From: Mucilaginibacter sp. dw_454
GTDB taxonomy: Bacteria > Bacteroidota > Bacteroidia > Sphingobacteriales > Sphingobacteriaceae
Direction: 5' to 3'
Length of the DNA: 64,000 nucleotides
Assembly: GCF_018449775.1 (NCBI RefSeq)
Contig: NZ_JAAVVB010000006.1
Location: 221,559-285,558, forward strand
Shown one piece after another: positions 33,227-43,235 of this stretch. How positions within the stretch are numbered: position 1 is the first letter of the stretch; the number at the start of each line of letters is the position of its first letter. Below the pieces are notes generated by a model. It was not told the DNA's origin. It was given only the letters and a program-made list of their open reading frames with translations, and made no database searches. The position numbers and the translations under genes are program-made.

Positions 33227-35967
33227 AACGATGATGGTGTTTGAGTTTGAGCCGATTTGCCAAATTTGCTAAAGTCCCACGTAACAGAGAACAGGAAGAA
33301 CCGCCTGATCACCATGTCGCGAGACTCGGTATAATTATCAGATGTGCCACTGCGGCTATAGCCCGTGTTTTGGTTTAGTAAATCATTACCGGTAAGGGTG
33401 ATCTTCAGATTTTCTTCTTTCAGGAAAGTTTTGCCGAAATAAGCTTTTAACAAGAAACGGCTAAAGGCAGTAGGGAATACCTGGTTTGGCGCAGTGTAGT
33501 TGTAATTGCCATCGCTACCTATAAAAAAGTTAAACAGCAATCTTGTATACAATTTATAGTTCACTTCATAGCCTTTTGAGTTATTGGCAGCCGTTAACAG
33601 ATTTGCTGCAGTTTGGCTGATGCTACCCGCAACATCTACGCTGTACGAGTAATTGGGTTTGCTGTAACGTATTCCCCAATTAAGCCTGTAATTGGTGTTA
33701 TGATTTATACTTAATTTATTATTGACAAAATTGTAACTGTTGTTTCCGGATATACTAACATCCGGATCAAACAAAACCCCCGAGTTTTTGGGGTGCCCAT
33801 ACATCTCTAACGAAACCTGCCAATCGGCGGGATGCTTTGCTGAAAGATTTGAATATTGATAGGTGTTTACCCCTGCCGAATCCGTCATCCGGTTACTGAC
33901 AATGGCATTGGTGTAAAAATTATAATGAGCTCTTAAGTTCAGACCCTGATCATTAATGGCCTGGTACACCCGGTAAAAAAAGTTAAACGAGTTTGAAAAC
34001 GCCGGCTTGAGCAGCGGGTTACCAATGGTGATGTTCAGCAAGTCGCTATTTTGGCGCAACGGTTGTATCTGATAAAATGAGGGTGTCTGGGTTTGCCCGT
34101 TATACCAAAAATAAATGGTAGCTGCTTTAGAGAACCGGTAAAAGACATCGGCCTGCGGGTTAAAATTGGTGTATTTACGCGTAAGCACGGTATCAAATAT
34201 ATTGTCGGTTTGTGTTTGGTGCATACCGCCCAGGTGGTTACTGAAGGCAAACCTGATTTTCTCAGAAATATATCTGAGCGACATGTAGTAATTGTAGTTT
34301 GCATTTATGGTGGTATAGTCGTTACTATACAGCAAATCAGGTACATCGTAAGCACCGGAAGCCGATTTATTGAATGATCGCTCATTATTCCGGCTCTGAT
34401 TGTTTGAGAAATTCATACCAAAACTTAACGATAACTGTTTGGCAAGTGGCTCCGTGTACAGAAAATTACCATATAGGTTTCTGCTGTAAGAAGTTGATGG
34501 CTTGTATTGATCTGTCTTAGTGGTGCTATCTAACTTGCCATTATCATCGTAATAATTTAAGTCTGACTTAAGATAAGCTTCAGATTGTGAATGACTAAGG
34601 TAAACATCGGCATACATAGAAAAGGTGCGGCCGGGCTTTTTAAAGCGCCGGTGATAGTCGGCAGTAAATTCGCCGCTCCGAAAGTTATAGTCGCTGGTTC
34701 TGTGAGTGGCGTTATTATTAAGCAATACACCATTACCCCTGGTCGTGGTGGTATTGTTGTCTGACTTTGATGAAGCGTTTGAGGTAGCATCGGAGGTTGA
34801 GATTTCCAGTGTTGATAACGAGTCCAGTTTCGTATTAAAATCGGCAGAAAGATCTTGCCTGAAATTATGCGATTGCGAGTTGCTGTTGCTGTTGGTTGTG
34901 TTAAAACCATCAGGTAAAGTAATCTTTGACACCGAGTTACCCTGGCGGTCGACGTTCAATTCGCCCAGTTTATAAGTGGCATTTAGCGACTGCTTGTCTT
35001 TGTTCCATCTACCGTCATAATGCCCGCCACCGTCGCGGGCAACAGGTATGCCTACACCGTCAAAACCATAGTCGCCAAAACCGCCGCCGTATTTATCATT
35101 ATCGCCGCCGCCCAAACCTGCGCTGCCGGTGTTTGCGGTATTGCCGTAAACAGCTATTTTCTCCTTCGGCGAAAACTTATTAGCCATAATTTGCCCGGCG
35201 TAACGTTTATCGGTGCCTGCTCCTGCATCGGCTTTGCCAAATATGCCGCGCTTTTTATCTTCACGCAGTACCACATTTATGGTTTTTACTTTTTGACCAT
35301 CGTCCATGCCACTTTTTTTGGCCTGCTCGGTTTTATCGTCATATACCTGGATCTTTGATACCATATCGGCACGCACATTTTTGGTTATCAGCGCCGGGTC
35401 ATCACCAAAAAACTCCTCGCCATCAACCAAAAACTTTTGTACCTGCTCACCCTGGAAAAGTATTACGCCACTTTGATTAATGCGCATGCCGGGCAACAAC
35501 CTTAGCAAATCTTCAACCTTGGCGTTTTTTTGTGTGGCGTAAGCCGCAGCGTTAAATTCGGTAGTATCGCCTTTTAGTTTTATAGCTACTACCTTGGCTT
35601 TGATAATAACATCATGCAGCATTTTAGATTTTAAGGTCATAGCTATATTGCCAAAGTCTTTCTGTGGATTTGCTGCGTCTAAAGAAAAGCCGGCGGTATA
35701 GTCTACAAAATCGGGATAGGTAACCAGCAGCAAAAATTTACCGGCCGGCAGGTTGGTTAGGTTGAAGTTACCTTTGCTGGTATAAGTGAATTTTTGAAGG
35801 ACGGAGTCTTTCTCGCTTAATACCGTCACGGTAGCGCCGTCAAGCGGCACTTTTGCGGCGGTATCAATAACAGCTCCTTTAACCACGTAGGCAGGTTTAT
35901 TTTGTGCAGACGCGGTAAAGACACAACAACAGCAATAAACAGCAAGTATTGCGAATAGGTTTCTCAT
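33223..35967 (-). CDS. TonB-receptor-like outer-membrane beta-barrel protein
   Basis: 914 residues: signal peptide (LFAILAVYCCCCVFTASAQ, four Cys in a row), a CarboxypepD_reg-like domain about 28-110, a plug-like domain with VEDLLRLLPGMRINQSGVILFQGEQVQKFLVDGEEFFGDDPALITKNVRADMVSKIQVYDDK, then a barrel of OMP_b-brl_3 type ending VTWDFSKFGK. No TonB box was identified. Such proteins occur with GLPGLI partners; ligand unknown. Divergent from the MORN-like gene with a 413-bp gap. Confidence 0.9.
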   Translation of the reverse strand: MRNLFAILAVYCCCCVFTASAQNKPAYVVKGAVIDTAAKVPLDGATVTVLSEKDSVLQKFTYTSKGNFNLTNLPAGKFLLLVTYPDFVDYTAGFSLDAANPQKDFGNIAMTLKSKMLHDVIIKAKVVAIKLKGDTTEFNAAAYATQKNAKVEDLLRLLPGMRINQSGVILFQGEQVQKFLVDGEEFFGDDPALITKNVRADMVSKIQVYDDKTEQAKKSGMDDGQKVKTINVVLREDKKRGIFGKADAGAGTDKRYAGQIMANKFSPKEKIAVYGNTANTGSAGLGGGDNDKYGGGFGDYGFDGVGIPVARDGGGHYDGRWNKDKQSLNATYKLGELNVDRQGNSVSKITLPDGFNTTNSNSNSQSHNFRQDLSADFNTKLDSLSTLEISTSDATSNASSKSDNNTTTTRGNGVLLNNNATHRTSDYNFRSGEFTADYHRRFKKPGRTFSMYADVYLSHSQSEAYLKSDLNYYDDNGKLDSTTKTDQYKPSTSYSRNLYGNFLYTEPLAKQLSLSFGMNFSNNQSRNNERSFNKSASGAYDVPDLLYSNDYTTINANYNYYMSLRYISEKIRFAFSNHLGGMHQTQTDNIFDTVLTRKYTNFNPQADVFYRFSKAATIYFWYNGQTQTPSFYQIQPLRQNSDLLNITIGNPLLKPAFSNSFNFFYRVYQAINDQGLNLRAHYNFYTNAIVSNRMTDSAGVNTYQYSNLSAKHPADWQVSLEMYGHPKNSGVLFDPDVSISGNNSYNFVNNKLSINHNTNYRLNWGIRYSKPNYSYSVDVAGSISQTAANLLTAANNSKGYEVNYKLYTRLLFNFFIGSDGNYNYTAPNQVFPTAFSRFLLKAYFGKTFLKEENLKITLTGNDLLNQNTGYSRSGTSDNYTESRDMVIRRFFLFSVTWDFSKFGKSAQTQTPSSL

Positions 35968-36380
35968 AAGGTTAGTTTGGTGACAGCAATATACAACTAT
36001 GTTTTTAGTTGATAAATAACGGTTAAATTATTTGCCATAATCATCATCGTGTTATCGTTGAGGTTGTTTAAAGTTTGGTTGATATTTATTGTTTTACGCC
36101 TTGTAAACTGCCGTAAAAACGAATGGTTACAACTATTGACTAATTTTTAGCGTAGCGAGTTCTAGGCATCAGCATTAAACAGACGCGTAGATATATAAAA
36201 TAGCAGTTGTTAATGACGTGTCCTTATTTTTAATAATTTCTAACGTATAAGTCAGTGTATTAACTGCTTAATTTGTTGTAAATGAGCTAGAAGCTTGCTA
36301 ACTTTAATAACCCTAAGGTTACGTTACCGGCAAGCAGCGGTGATGGACTAAAATTATCTGCCTAAACAAATTTTACCTAT
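35968..36380. other. Divergent intergenic region, no gene seen
   Basis: 413 bp between two divergent genes, presumably with both promoters. AT-rich, no clear TAnnTTTG box, no obvious repeat apart from a short fragment resembling the GTCATTGCGAGC family core (TAGCGTAGCGAG near 36147). Confidence 0.4.
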
Positions 36381-37517
36381 ATGAAAATTTTATCATCAAT
36401 AATGGTGGCAACCATGCTTTTTTGTGGTTACACCAATGCACAGGTCCACGTTTATCAAACGATGAGACATTTTGACGTTATTGGCAAAGACAGTGTTCAG
36501 TTATCATTTAACGAGAATTTTGAGTTGACGCCGGATAACTGCGGTCAGTCAACCCGCTACGCACACATTAATACACGACTGAACAGGTTTGTGGGGCAAT
36601 TTAAAGATGTAAGCCGTCTTGATCCAGCCATTGTAATGGCCGAAGGAGCCTACAATGCCCGGGGCGAAAAACAAGGGCCGTTTGTAACCCGTTATGTTAA
36701 CGGGCAGCTACAGGCTAAAGGCGATTTTGTTAATGACAATTTTGATGGCAAATGGCAGCTGTATTATGATAATGGAAAGCCTGAGCTGTTTTTTGAGGCA
36801 CATGGTACAGACGTCACAATCACCGACTATTGGGATTTGAAAGGGAAGAAACTGGTTGATAATGGCAAAGGAAAATATATCGTCACCTCACATCATATAG
36901 CCTGGGAGGGACGTTTATTGAACGGCAAGCCTGACGGGACATGGCATTCTTACCCAACTAACGACGCTTCGAAGACCACGCTGGAAACCGAAAAATATAA
37001 AGCCGGTGTTTTTGAGAAAGGTGAATCATCCAAAGGGAAATATACTTCGCCGCGCTTGGCCCTGGTAAATACAGATCTACTGCCATTTGTAGCGGCCGAA
37101 AAATTAATTATTTCGCCGGGCGGGTGCAATCCTACACCCAATAGTACGGGCGTACAATATGCAGGAAGCTGGGACAGCTATGAACGCACGCTGAATTATA
37201 TTGTAGGGGATGCTTTAAAACGTTTTGACCTGAGTCGCGAAAGCTTAGAACTTCATATCAATGGCGAAGTAGACGAGCAGGGCCTGTTAACTGACCTGAC
37301 AAGTTATAGTGCTTATAACCCACAATTGGCCAATGCTATCATCAGCACGCTTAAATCTGCACCGCGATTAATACCTGCCACAAAGGATGGCCGTAAAGTA
37401 CGTCAACAGATCAGGTTTAACTTTACCTTTGGCCAGGGTAGATATAATTACAATTACCAGTTTGGCGACCTGGTAGACAGATCTACCGCTACTACTGCAA
37501 GCGCTAAAGCTAAATAA
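36381..37517 (+). CDS. Exported MORN-variant repeat protein with C-terminal TonB-like domain
   Basis: 378 residues. Signal peptide MKILSSIMVATMLFCGYTNAQ. Residues about 85-200 carry YwqK/MORN_2-type repeats (YNARGEKQGPFVTRYVNGQLQAKGDFVNDNFDGKWQLYYDNGKPELFFEAHG, then WEGRLLNGKPDGTWHSYP). The C-terminal 110 residues (LELHINGEVDEQGLLTDLTSY, IISTLKSAPRLIPATKDGRKVRQQIRFNFTF) look like the TonB C-terminal fold used as a stand-alone domain in this phylum. No membrane anchor, so probably periplasmic. Function unknown. Confidence 0.75.
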   Translation: MKILSSIMVATMLFCGYTNAQVHVYQTMRHFDVIGKDSVQLSFNENFELTPDNCGQSTRYAHINTRLNRFVGQFKDVSRLDPAIVMAEGAYNARGEKQGPFVTRYVNGQLQAKGDFVNDNFDGKWQLYYDNGKPELFFEAHGTDVTITDYWDLKGKKLVDNGKGKYIVTSHHIAWEGRLLNGKPDGTWHSYPTNDASKTTLETEKYKAGVFEKGESSKGKYTSPRLALVNTDLLPFVAAEKLIISPGGCNPTPNSTGVQYAGSWDSYERTLNYIVGDALKRFDLSRESLELHINGEVDEQGLLTDLTSYSAYNPQLANAIISTLKSAPRLIPATKDGRKVRQQIRFNFTFGQGRYNYNYQFGDLVDRSTATTASAKAK

Positions 37518-37555
37518 GAAAAGCCCGGCTTATCATCTAAGCCGGGCTTTTCTTA
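37517..37555. terminator. Bidirectional terminator
   Basis: Perfect AAGAAAAGCCCGGCTTA...TAAGCCGGGCTTTTCTT inverted repeat between convergent stop codons at 37517 and 37570. Confidence 0.85.
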
Positions 37556-37569
37556 TTTTTTGCGGATGT

Positions 37570-39615
37570 TTATTCAATCACCGGGAAAGCCGAGATCCTT
37601 AAACGTGCGCCACCCATGGGTACCAGGGTTAAGGCCGCGGTTGCGGTTTCTGTTTTCACCGGGCTTTGCGGTAATACACCGCACAATCCGTATTTATCAA
37701 TGGTCCAACCCGGGATCTGTTTGCCTTTGGCTTTCAACTCGATAGGAGCATTGGCGTTGGTAAACGGATTGCCATCCTTTGGCCAGGCTTTATGTACCAC
37801 AGTAAATGATTTGTCCGGGTGCTGCGGATCTATAAATAAACCATAGTTCCAGGCAGTAGCCGGATAGATCTCGTACGCCGGCCATTTGTTTGGATCGGCA
37901 GTGGCTTGCCAGCCCGAATCGCCCATGGCAGTGGTAGTGCTGTTGCCTTTTTTATAGGTTTCGCCAATTTTTAACGAATAAGTAAGCGGACCGTAATTTA
38001 CGCTCACGCTGTTTCTATTGTCGGCCCATTGGCGCACTTGTATGCGCATAGGTAGTTTAAGGCTGATTTTGTCGCCATTTTTCCATTTATCGGTTAGTTT
38101 GATATAGCCGTTGGTAATGGCAGCCATCTTAAGCGTTAAACCATTAACCGCAATGGTAGCGCCTTTACACCAGCTTGGTATACGGAAATATAGCGGGAAC
38201 GCCGTAGTAACCGGTTTGGCGGTTGCTATGCTAAAATTAACCACATCATTAAACGGATATTGCGTGGCGCTGGTTATTTTAACGGTATTGCCTTTGCCAA
38301 CTTTGGCAGTGATAGTACCTGCCTGGTAAAGCTGGGCGGCAAGGCCATTATCGGCGGTGGCCATCCACGCGTTTTCGGCATAGTAAACCCAGCCTGCGCT
38401 GTGGTTATGCTGGCAGCAGCGGCTGCTAAAAGGGTTCATCATCAAAAATGGACCGCTATTATCAATACCCGGCGAATGGTTCTTGCTATCATTCTGCACC
38501 ATGTTAGGCGCGGTTAAATAACGTAAAGCTTTATAATCGCTGGTGAAAGCTGCTGGGAAGGTGTTGAAGGCTACATCCTCGCAGTTATCTGCCCAAAAAT
38601 TATCGCCGGTATATTGCAGCAGGTATTCATCGCTGGTCATTTGTTCAACCATGCCGCAGGTTTCCACAGCCTGGCGCGGGTCGGTATAACCTTTACGCGC
38701 ATTCTCGTCGGCACCAAACATGCCGCCCGGCACTTGCCCGTAAATATTGCGGATCAGTTTAAAATCGTTATACGACGCATTTAAATCTGCATCGTTATGG
38801 CTTTGCAGCCAGTAGGTAGCCGGCTCGCGGAAACACTCGGCCACGTTAACATTGTGCCAGTTGGGTAGTTTGTTAGCCTGGCGCCAGTCGGCGGTATTTT
38901 TGTCGACTTTAGTTGCCAGGTCCAGTAAAGATTTATCGCCTGTAATATTGTATAGCCAGTAAATGCTCACCAGGTAATCGCCGCCGCGGCTGTTCTCCCA
39001 GTAATCCTTCAAAAATTTATCATCAGGCACGGTTTGCATCCACTTGAAATAATTGGTCATACAGGTTATCACGCGTTGATCATGGCTGTACTCATAATAA
39101 CTGCGCAGGCACCAGATCATCGGCATGTTGGCCCATAAGTCGCGGTTGCCGTTGTCTTTGGTAATGATAGGGCCCATATCACCGTCAGGGCGCTGATTGT
39201 CCAGCACGGCATCAATCCAGAATTTAGTGTCTTTAATCATTTTTGGATCATTCAACATATAGGCCATATCGCCATAACCTTTTAACCAGTAAGGCAGCTC
39301 TTCCCAGCCATATTTGCCTTTGCCGCTTTTATTGATCCAGGCATTGTCGGTTTTTGAGAGCCAGATGCTGATCTCGCCCAGGTTACCGGTCAGTCCGGCG
39401 CGTTGCAAATCAAGTTGCTTGCGTAACCAGCCGGCAGGTTTAAATGCAGTAACCGGCAGCTTAATAAATTGCTGCGGCATTAGCGGCGCACGGTTGCTGG
39501 CATAATAAGCGTTGGTGCCCTTAATGTCGGCTTTTGCCAATACCTCGGCGGTTTGAGCGTAGGTATGCGCACCGCAGGCAAGCAATAGCGACAGATATAA
39601 AATCGATTTTCTCAT
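37570..39615 (-). CDS. GH127 family beta-L-arabinofuranosidase-like enzyme
   Basis: 681 residues, signal peptide ILYLSLLLACGAHTYAQ. The N-terminal half is an (alpha/alpha)6 barrel: LGEISIWLSKTDNAWINKSGKGKYGWEELPYWLKGYGDMAYML, IYWLYNITGDKSLLDLATKV, AVETCGMVEQMTSDEYLLQYTGDNFWADNCEDVAFN and SSRCCQHNHSAGWVYYAE, the last two carrying the Glu and Cys residues that bind zinc and act in GH127. The C-terminal part is beta-rich. Expected substrate: terminal beta-L-arabinofuranose of plant glycans. Periplasmic. Not in an operon with the GH78 gene further upstream, though both suggest plant-polysaccharide use. Confidence 0.88.
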   Translation of the reverse strand: MRKSILYLSLLLACGAHTYAQTAEVLAKADIKGTNAYYASNRAPLMPQQFIKLPVTAFKPAGWLRKQLDLQRAGLTGNLGEISIWLSKTDNAWINKSGKGKYGWEELPYWLKGYGDMAYMLNDPKMIKDTKFWIDAVLDNQRPDGDMGPIITKDNGNRDLWANMPMIWCLRSYYEYSHDQRVITCMTNYFKWMQTVPDDKFLKDYWENSRGGDYLVSIYWLYNITGDKSLLDLATKVDKNTADWRQANKLPNWHNVNVAECFREPATYWLQSHNDADLNASYNDFKLIRNIYGQVPGGMFGADENARKGYTDPRQAVETCGMVEQMTSDEYLLQYTGDNFWADNCEDVAFNTFPAAFTSDYKALRYLTAPNMVQNDSKNHSPGIDNSGPFLMMNPFSSRCCQHNHSAGWVYYAENAWMATADNGLAAQLYQAGTITAKVGKGNTVKITSATQYPFNDVVNFSIATAKPVTTAFPLYFRIPSWCKGATIAVNGLTLKMAAITNGYIKLTDKWKNGDKISLKLPMRIQVRQWADNRNSVSVNYGPLTYSLKIGETYKKGNSTTTAMGDSGWQATADPNKWPAYEIYPATAWNYGLFIDPQHPDKSFTVVHKAWPKDGNPFTNANAPIELKAKGKQIPGWTIDKYGLCGVLPQSPVKTETATAALTLVPMGGARLRISAFPVIE

Positions 39616-40151
39616 AAATAATAATTAACAGGCATTAAATGCAGGTTGATTGGAGGCGGTAAATATACATTTAATGGCTATTAGTACAAACGCAAGCACG
39701 ATGTTGAAAATTGTATTTCCAGGGTTTGGCTAAAGCCAATCTCTTTTATCTGAGTGTCCGTCCCATAAATGGGACGGCAATGAATTTATATTAAGGTTAG
39801 AAGGGCTATTAAATAGCAATCGTTTAATTCATATCCGTTGGCTTCAGCCAACGGATATTTGAACCTAAAGGTGACGGCAATGAATTTATAAGCAAAGTAA
39901 ATTGAAATGATAGCTCTTATTTCATTGCCGTTGACTTTAGTAAACGGATATTGAATAATTTAACATTTGGCTTTAGCCAAACCCTGTCGGGTGTCCGTCC
40001 CATAAATAGGATGGCAATGAATATCAATCAAGATATAGAGCGTTGTTAAAACGCGCATTTATAATTCATTGCCGTTGGCTTCAGCCAACGGATAAAGCAA
40101 CAGTGCAAATTGGCTTTAGCCAAATCCCTGCGCCATTTTTGTAAGTTCAAA
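39616..40151. repeat. Cluster of TTTAGCC/CCGTTGGC hairpins
   Basis: No gene. From 39722 to 40131 there are at least three short palindromes of TTGGCTAAAGCCAA type (39724, 39966, 40114), three CCGTTGGCTTCAGCCAACGG-type hairpins (about 39835, 39927 diverged, 40070), and two TGTCCGTCCCATAAATGGGA-type hairpins (about 39754 and 39990), with GGCAATGAAT joining them. The order suggests two larger duplicated blocks. Confidence 0.7.
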
Positions 40152-40751
40152 CTATTGTTGTTTGTATTCTTTAGAGATAGTTTTAGATACCAGTTTGCCG
40201 GCCGACATTTTTATGGTCCACACACTGGGTATAACCGGGATGTCCGGATAAATGCCGGTGTCTATGATTTGAACATTTGCAGAAAGGGTATCAGGGCCTA
40301 TCACCCGGCCATTTTGTAAAGTCGGTTTTTGTTTTGCCAGTTTCCGGGATAGCTTCTTACCCGCTTCAGTCAGGCTATCCTGTTTCCACATAAAAGTTTT
40401 AAAGTACTTTCGTTCTATGGCGCTGGTACGTTGGTCGGTCAGATTTTTTGAAATCCCGTCGTCGTCATGCATCAAAACCGGGAAGCCGTCGAATTGAAAG
40501 AAATCTGTGGGTTTAAAACTTGTAACATCCGACGCATAAACGATTACATGCAACCTAAAGTCATCACGCTTACCATGATTTATGGTTACAACAAACTCTT
40601 TGATTTTATAGTGGGCAACAAAATGCCGGATGTATGTTTCATAACCTTTTAGCTGACTCGTCAATACCTTGTTTTTAAGGATGCGTTGCGAATATGCGTT
40701 ACCAGTCAAAATCAGCATAAAAAACAAACCGAATGCAAGTCTCTTTTTCAT
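40152..40751 (-). CDS. Exported hypothetical protein downstream of GH78
   Basis: 199 residues, signal peptide LAFGLFFMLILTGNAYSQ. The middle reads YIRHFVAHYKIKEFVVTINHGKRDDFRLHVIVYASDVTSFKPTDFFQFDGFPVLMHDDDG, mixed alpha/beta. No family recognised. It follows the GH78 gene by 12 nt and is thus almost certainly in the same operon, but its sequence does not suggest an enzyme. Periplasmic accessory role is a guess from context only. Confidence 0.65.
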   Translation of the reverse strand: MKKRLAFGLFFMLILTGNAYSQRILKNKVLTSQLKGYETYIRHFVAHYKIKEFVVTINHGKRDDFRLHVIVYASDVTSFKPTDFFQFDGFPVLMHDDDGISKNLTDQRTSAIERKYFKTFMWKQDSLTEAGKKLSRKLAKQKPTLQNGRVIGPDTLSANVQIIDTGIYPDIPVIPSVWTIKMSAGKLVSKTISKEYKQQ

Positions 40752-40763
40752 TGCCCTGTGTAA

Positions 40764-43136
40764 TTAAAAAATGAAACCATTGTCGCCGGCTGCCAAAGGC
40801 TTCTCTACGCCTTTCCAGATAAATACACCGCTTGTTCCCGGTGGTAAATTTACCTTGACATAAAACGCTTTTTGGGTCAATATATAGCTCACGCTGATCT
40901 TACCATTAGGATGCGGCATTTCGCCACTGGCATTTTTCAGATCGCCCAGGTGCGGTTCAATCCTGATCTTTTTGAAGCCGGGCGCATAGCTGTCTATCCC
41001 CAAAATGGTTCTGAAAAACTCAATGTTAGGACTCGATCCCCAGGCATGGCAGTCACTGCGACTGGCGGGTACGTCGCTCATTTCGGCCCAGGTGGTTAGG
41101 CCCAACTTAATGTCTTCGCGCCAAATGTCCAGCCATTTCATATAATCATTACCCAGCCCAGCTTGTGTTAAAGCCTGATGCAGGTAATATTTAAAATAGA
41201 TGGTGCATTGCGTCAGGCTGGCATCAGTTAATAGTTTATGGGCAATGGCCGGTGCAATAATTTTTTCGGCTGCGCCGGATAATATGGCCAACGAATTGGC
41301 ATGCTGCGAGAACTGTTTTTTATCCTCGTTATCGGCATATAAACCTTTTGCGGCATCCCAATATTTAGCCTGTATAATTTGTTTGAGTTGTGCGGCTTTG
41401 GCGCTATAATTCAGCGCTAAAGCGGACATGCCTAATTTGGCTTCCATCTCGGCCGCCTGCTGATACGCGATCAACAACTGCAGATCTAAAATAGATGAAC
41501 CGCCTTTGCTGCCGATAGGCGGTGAGCCGCCGCCCCAACCGTTAGACCAATCGACAAAAGTCCAATAAGGTACACCTTTTAATGAGCCATCGGCCTGCTG
41601 GTAACGGCTGAAAAAATCCAGCACCGCGCGTTCACCTTGCAGTTTGCCTTTGATGAAATTGGCATCGGGCCGGTACATCCAGTAATCATGCAAAATACCG
41701 ATGTACCACAACGAAAACGTAGAAATAATCTGCGGACTAAACGATGGATGCCTGCTCAAAGTAATGCCCTCGCCCAACCGCGAGTGATCCATCAGGTTTA
41801 TGGCATTGCGCATCAGCCGGTCGTCGCCACTGTTGTAATAGCTTACCATAGCTTGTATGCGGGTATCGCCAATGTATTGCAACTGCTCGTAATACGGGCA
41901 ATCCATATAAGTTTCTATTGCATCCATCCGCGCGGTGCGCCAGCCTATGTCCAGCATCTGCTGCATTTCGGGGTTATCGGTTTTTAACTTGGCGTTAAGC
42001 TGAAACGGATAGCCGGTGGAGGTGCCGTAAATATCATCAATCACCAAAGGCTCGTCGGCAGTATGTACAATTAGCCTGATATAGCGGAACGTGCGCCAAT
42101 ACATCGTCGTAAAACTCTGCCCTTCGGTTCCGTCGGCAATCAAGCTGTCTTTGCGCCCGCCCATTTCTTTACCCTCGACGGCATTTCTATCACCTTTACG
42201 GTTCCCATACTTCGCCAAATTGTCAAACAGCGACTCATTATAAGTAAGCGATATGCCCGCGCCCTTGCCCTTGCTGAAGTTTAGTGTCAGGTAAGCATTG
42301 GTGAGATAGGTTTGGTCCAAAATCAAAGTAGCCGTTGTATTTGCGGGGACTGTCAAAGCTGTTTTGTTGACCGGGAATCCATCAGGCGCGGTAACGCCAA
42401 TTGCTTTGCGTAAACTTGGGATGCGCTGATAGGTACGCTCCATCTGCGGGATCTGCGATTGCACCAGCATCCAGCCAAATGCATCTTGCATGCCTTTAGG
42501 TTTGCCATGATCAATGATTGTAGCCCCGTACCAGCCGGGAAAGTCCGGATCTTTAGCCACTGCATTTTTCAGGGTTTGGCTTTCGACAACCAGTTCACCT
42601 GGTCCGGCTACATAATAAGCGCCATAGCCTAAATAGACAGGGAGTGGTTTATAGCCAATGTCGCGTATAGCCTGCCAGCTCTTATTGGTATTCAATATTT
42701 CTTCGGCAGGGGTGGCGCCTTGCAGAATAAAGCCGGTACGCAGACTAATCTGCGCCTCGGGCCTAACGTCCGCTTCATTCCAAACCTGCGCAGCTACGGT
42801 ATTGTTGCCGGCTACCAAATAGGGCGCCAGGTCGACATGTTCATAGTTCCAGAAATAAGTATCGCCGCGCGCCGGTCCGCAAGAAACCAGCGCGCCATTA
42901 ACATATAATTTATAGCGATTATCGGCCGATACATTCACAAAAAACGTTGCCGGTTTTGCTGGCAGATCGATCTTCTTACGAAAGTAATACACCCCATATT
43001 CATGGTTGATTTCGTTACTGGCGGTTATCCAGTAAGCATTCCAGGGTTTGGTGGCGACGGCCATGTCCGGCGTTTGCGCGAAGGCACTATGTAAAAGGCC
43101 CAGCAGACATAGGGCTGCAGTAAATATTGGTTTCAT
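40764..43136 (-). CDS. GH78 alpha-L-rhamnosidase
   Basis: 790 residues, signal peptide FTAALCLLGLLHSAFAQ. N-terminal beta domains include ADNRYKLYVNGALVSCGPARGDTYFWNYEHVDLAPYLVAGNNTVAAQVWNEA and LTYNESLFDN. The (alpha/alpha)6 catalytic domain contains ETYMDCPYYEQLQYIGDTRIQAMVSYY, the GH78 signature with acid residues, then DHSRLGEGITLSRHPS, FVDWSNGWGGGSP, and ASRSDCHAWGSSPNIEFF near the C-terminus. Removes terminal alpha-L-rhamnose from plant glycans or flavonoid glycosides in the periplasm. Followed by a hypothetical gene in the same operon. Confidence 0.93.
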   Translation of the reverse strand: MKPIFTAALCLLGLLHSAFAQTPDMAVATKPWNAYWITASNEINHEYGVYYFRKKIDLPAKPATFFVNVSADNRYKLYVNGALVSCGPARGDTYFWNYEHVDLAPYLVAGNNTVAAQVWNEADVRPEAQISLRTGFILQGATPAEEILNTNKSWQAIRDIGYKPLPVYLGYGAYYVAGPGELVVESQTLKNAVAKDPDFPGWYGATIIDHGKPKGMQDAFGWMLVQSQIPQMERTYQRIPSLRKAIGVTAPDGFPVNKTALTVPANTTATLILDQTYLTNAYLTLNFSKGKGAGISLTYNESLFDNLAKYGNRKGDRNAVEGKEMGGRKDSLIADGTEGQSFTTMYWRTFRYIRLIVHTADEPLVIDDIYGTSTGYPFQLNAKLKTDNPEMQQMLDIGWRTARMDAIETYMDCPYYEQLQYIGDTRIQAMVSYYNSGDDRLMRNAINLMDHSRLGEGITLSRHPSFSPQIISTFSLWYIGILHDYWMYRPDANFIKGKLQGERAVLDFFSRYQQADGSLKGVPYWTFVDWSNGWGGGSPPIGSKGGSSILDLQLLIAYQQAAEMEAKLGMSALALNYSAKAAQLKQIIQAKYWDAAKGLYADNEDKKQFSQHANSLAILSGAAEKIIAPAIAHKLLTDASLTQCTIYFKYYLHQALTQAGLGNDYMKWLDIWREDIKLGLTTWAEMSDVPASRSDCHAWGSSPNIEFFRTILGIDSYAPGFKKIRIEPHLGDLKNASGEMPHPNGKISVSYILTQKAFYVKVNLPPGTSGVFIWKGVEKPLAAGDNGFIF

Positions 43137-43235
43137 TGAGGTTTATGCAAGTGGTTGTTTAAAGATAGGGATAAAATTGGTTAAGGTGAGTTTGCCCATT
43201 TTAACAGCGTGTTGCTGCTGGTCGCTTGTATACCG

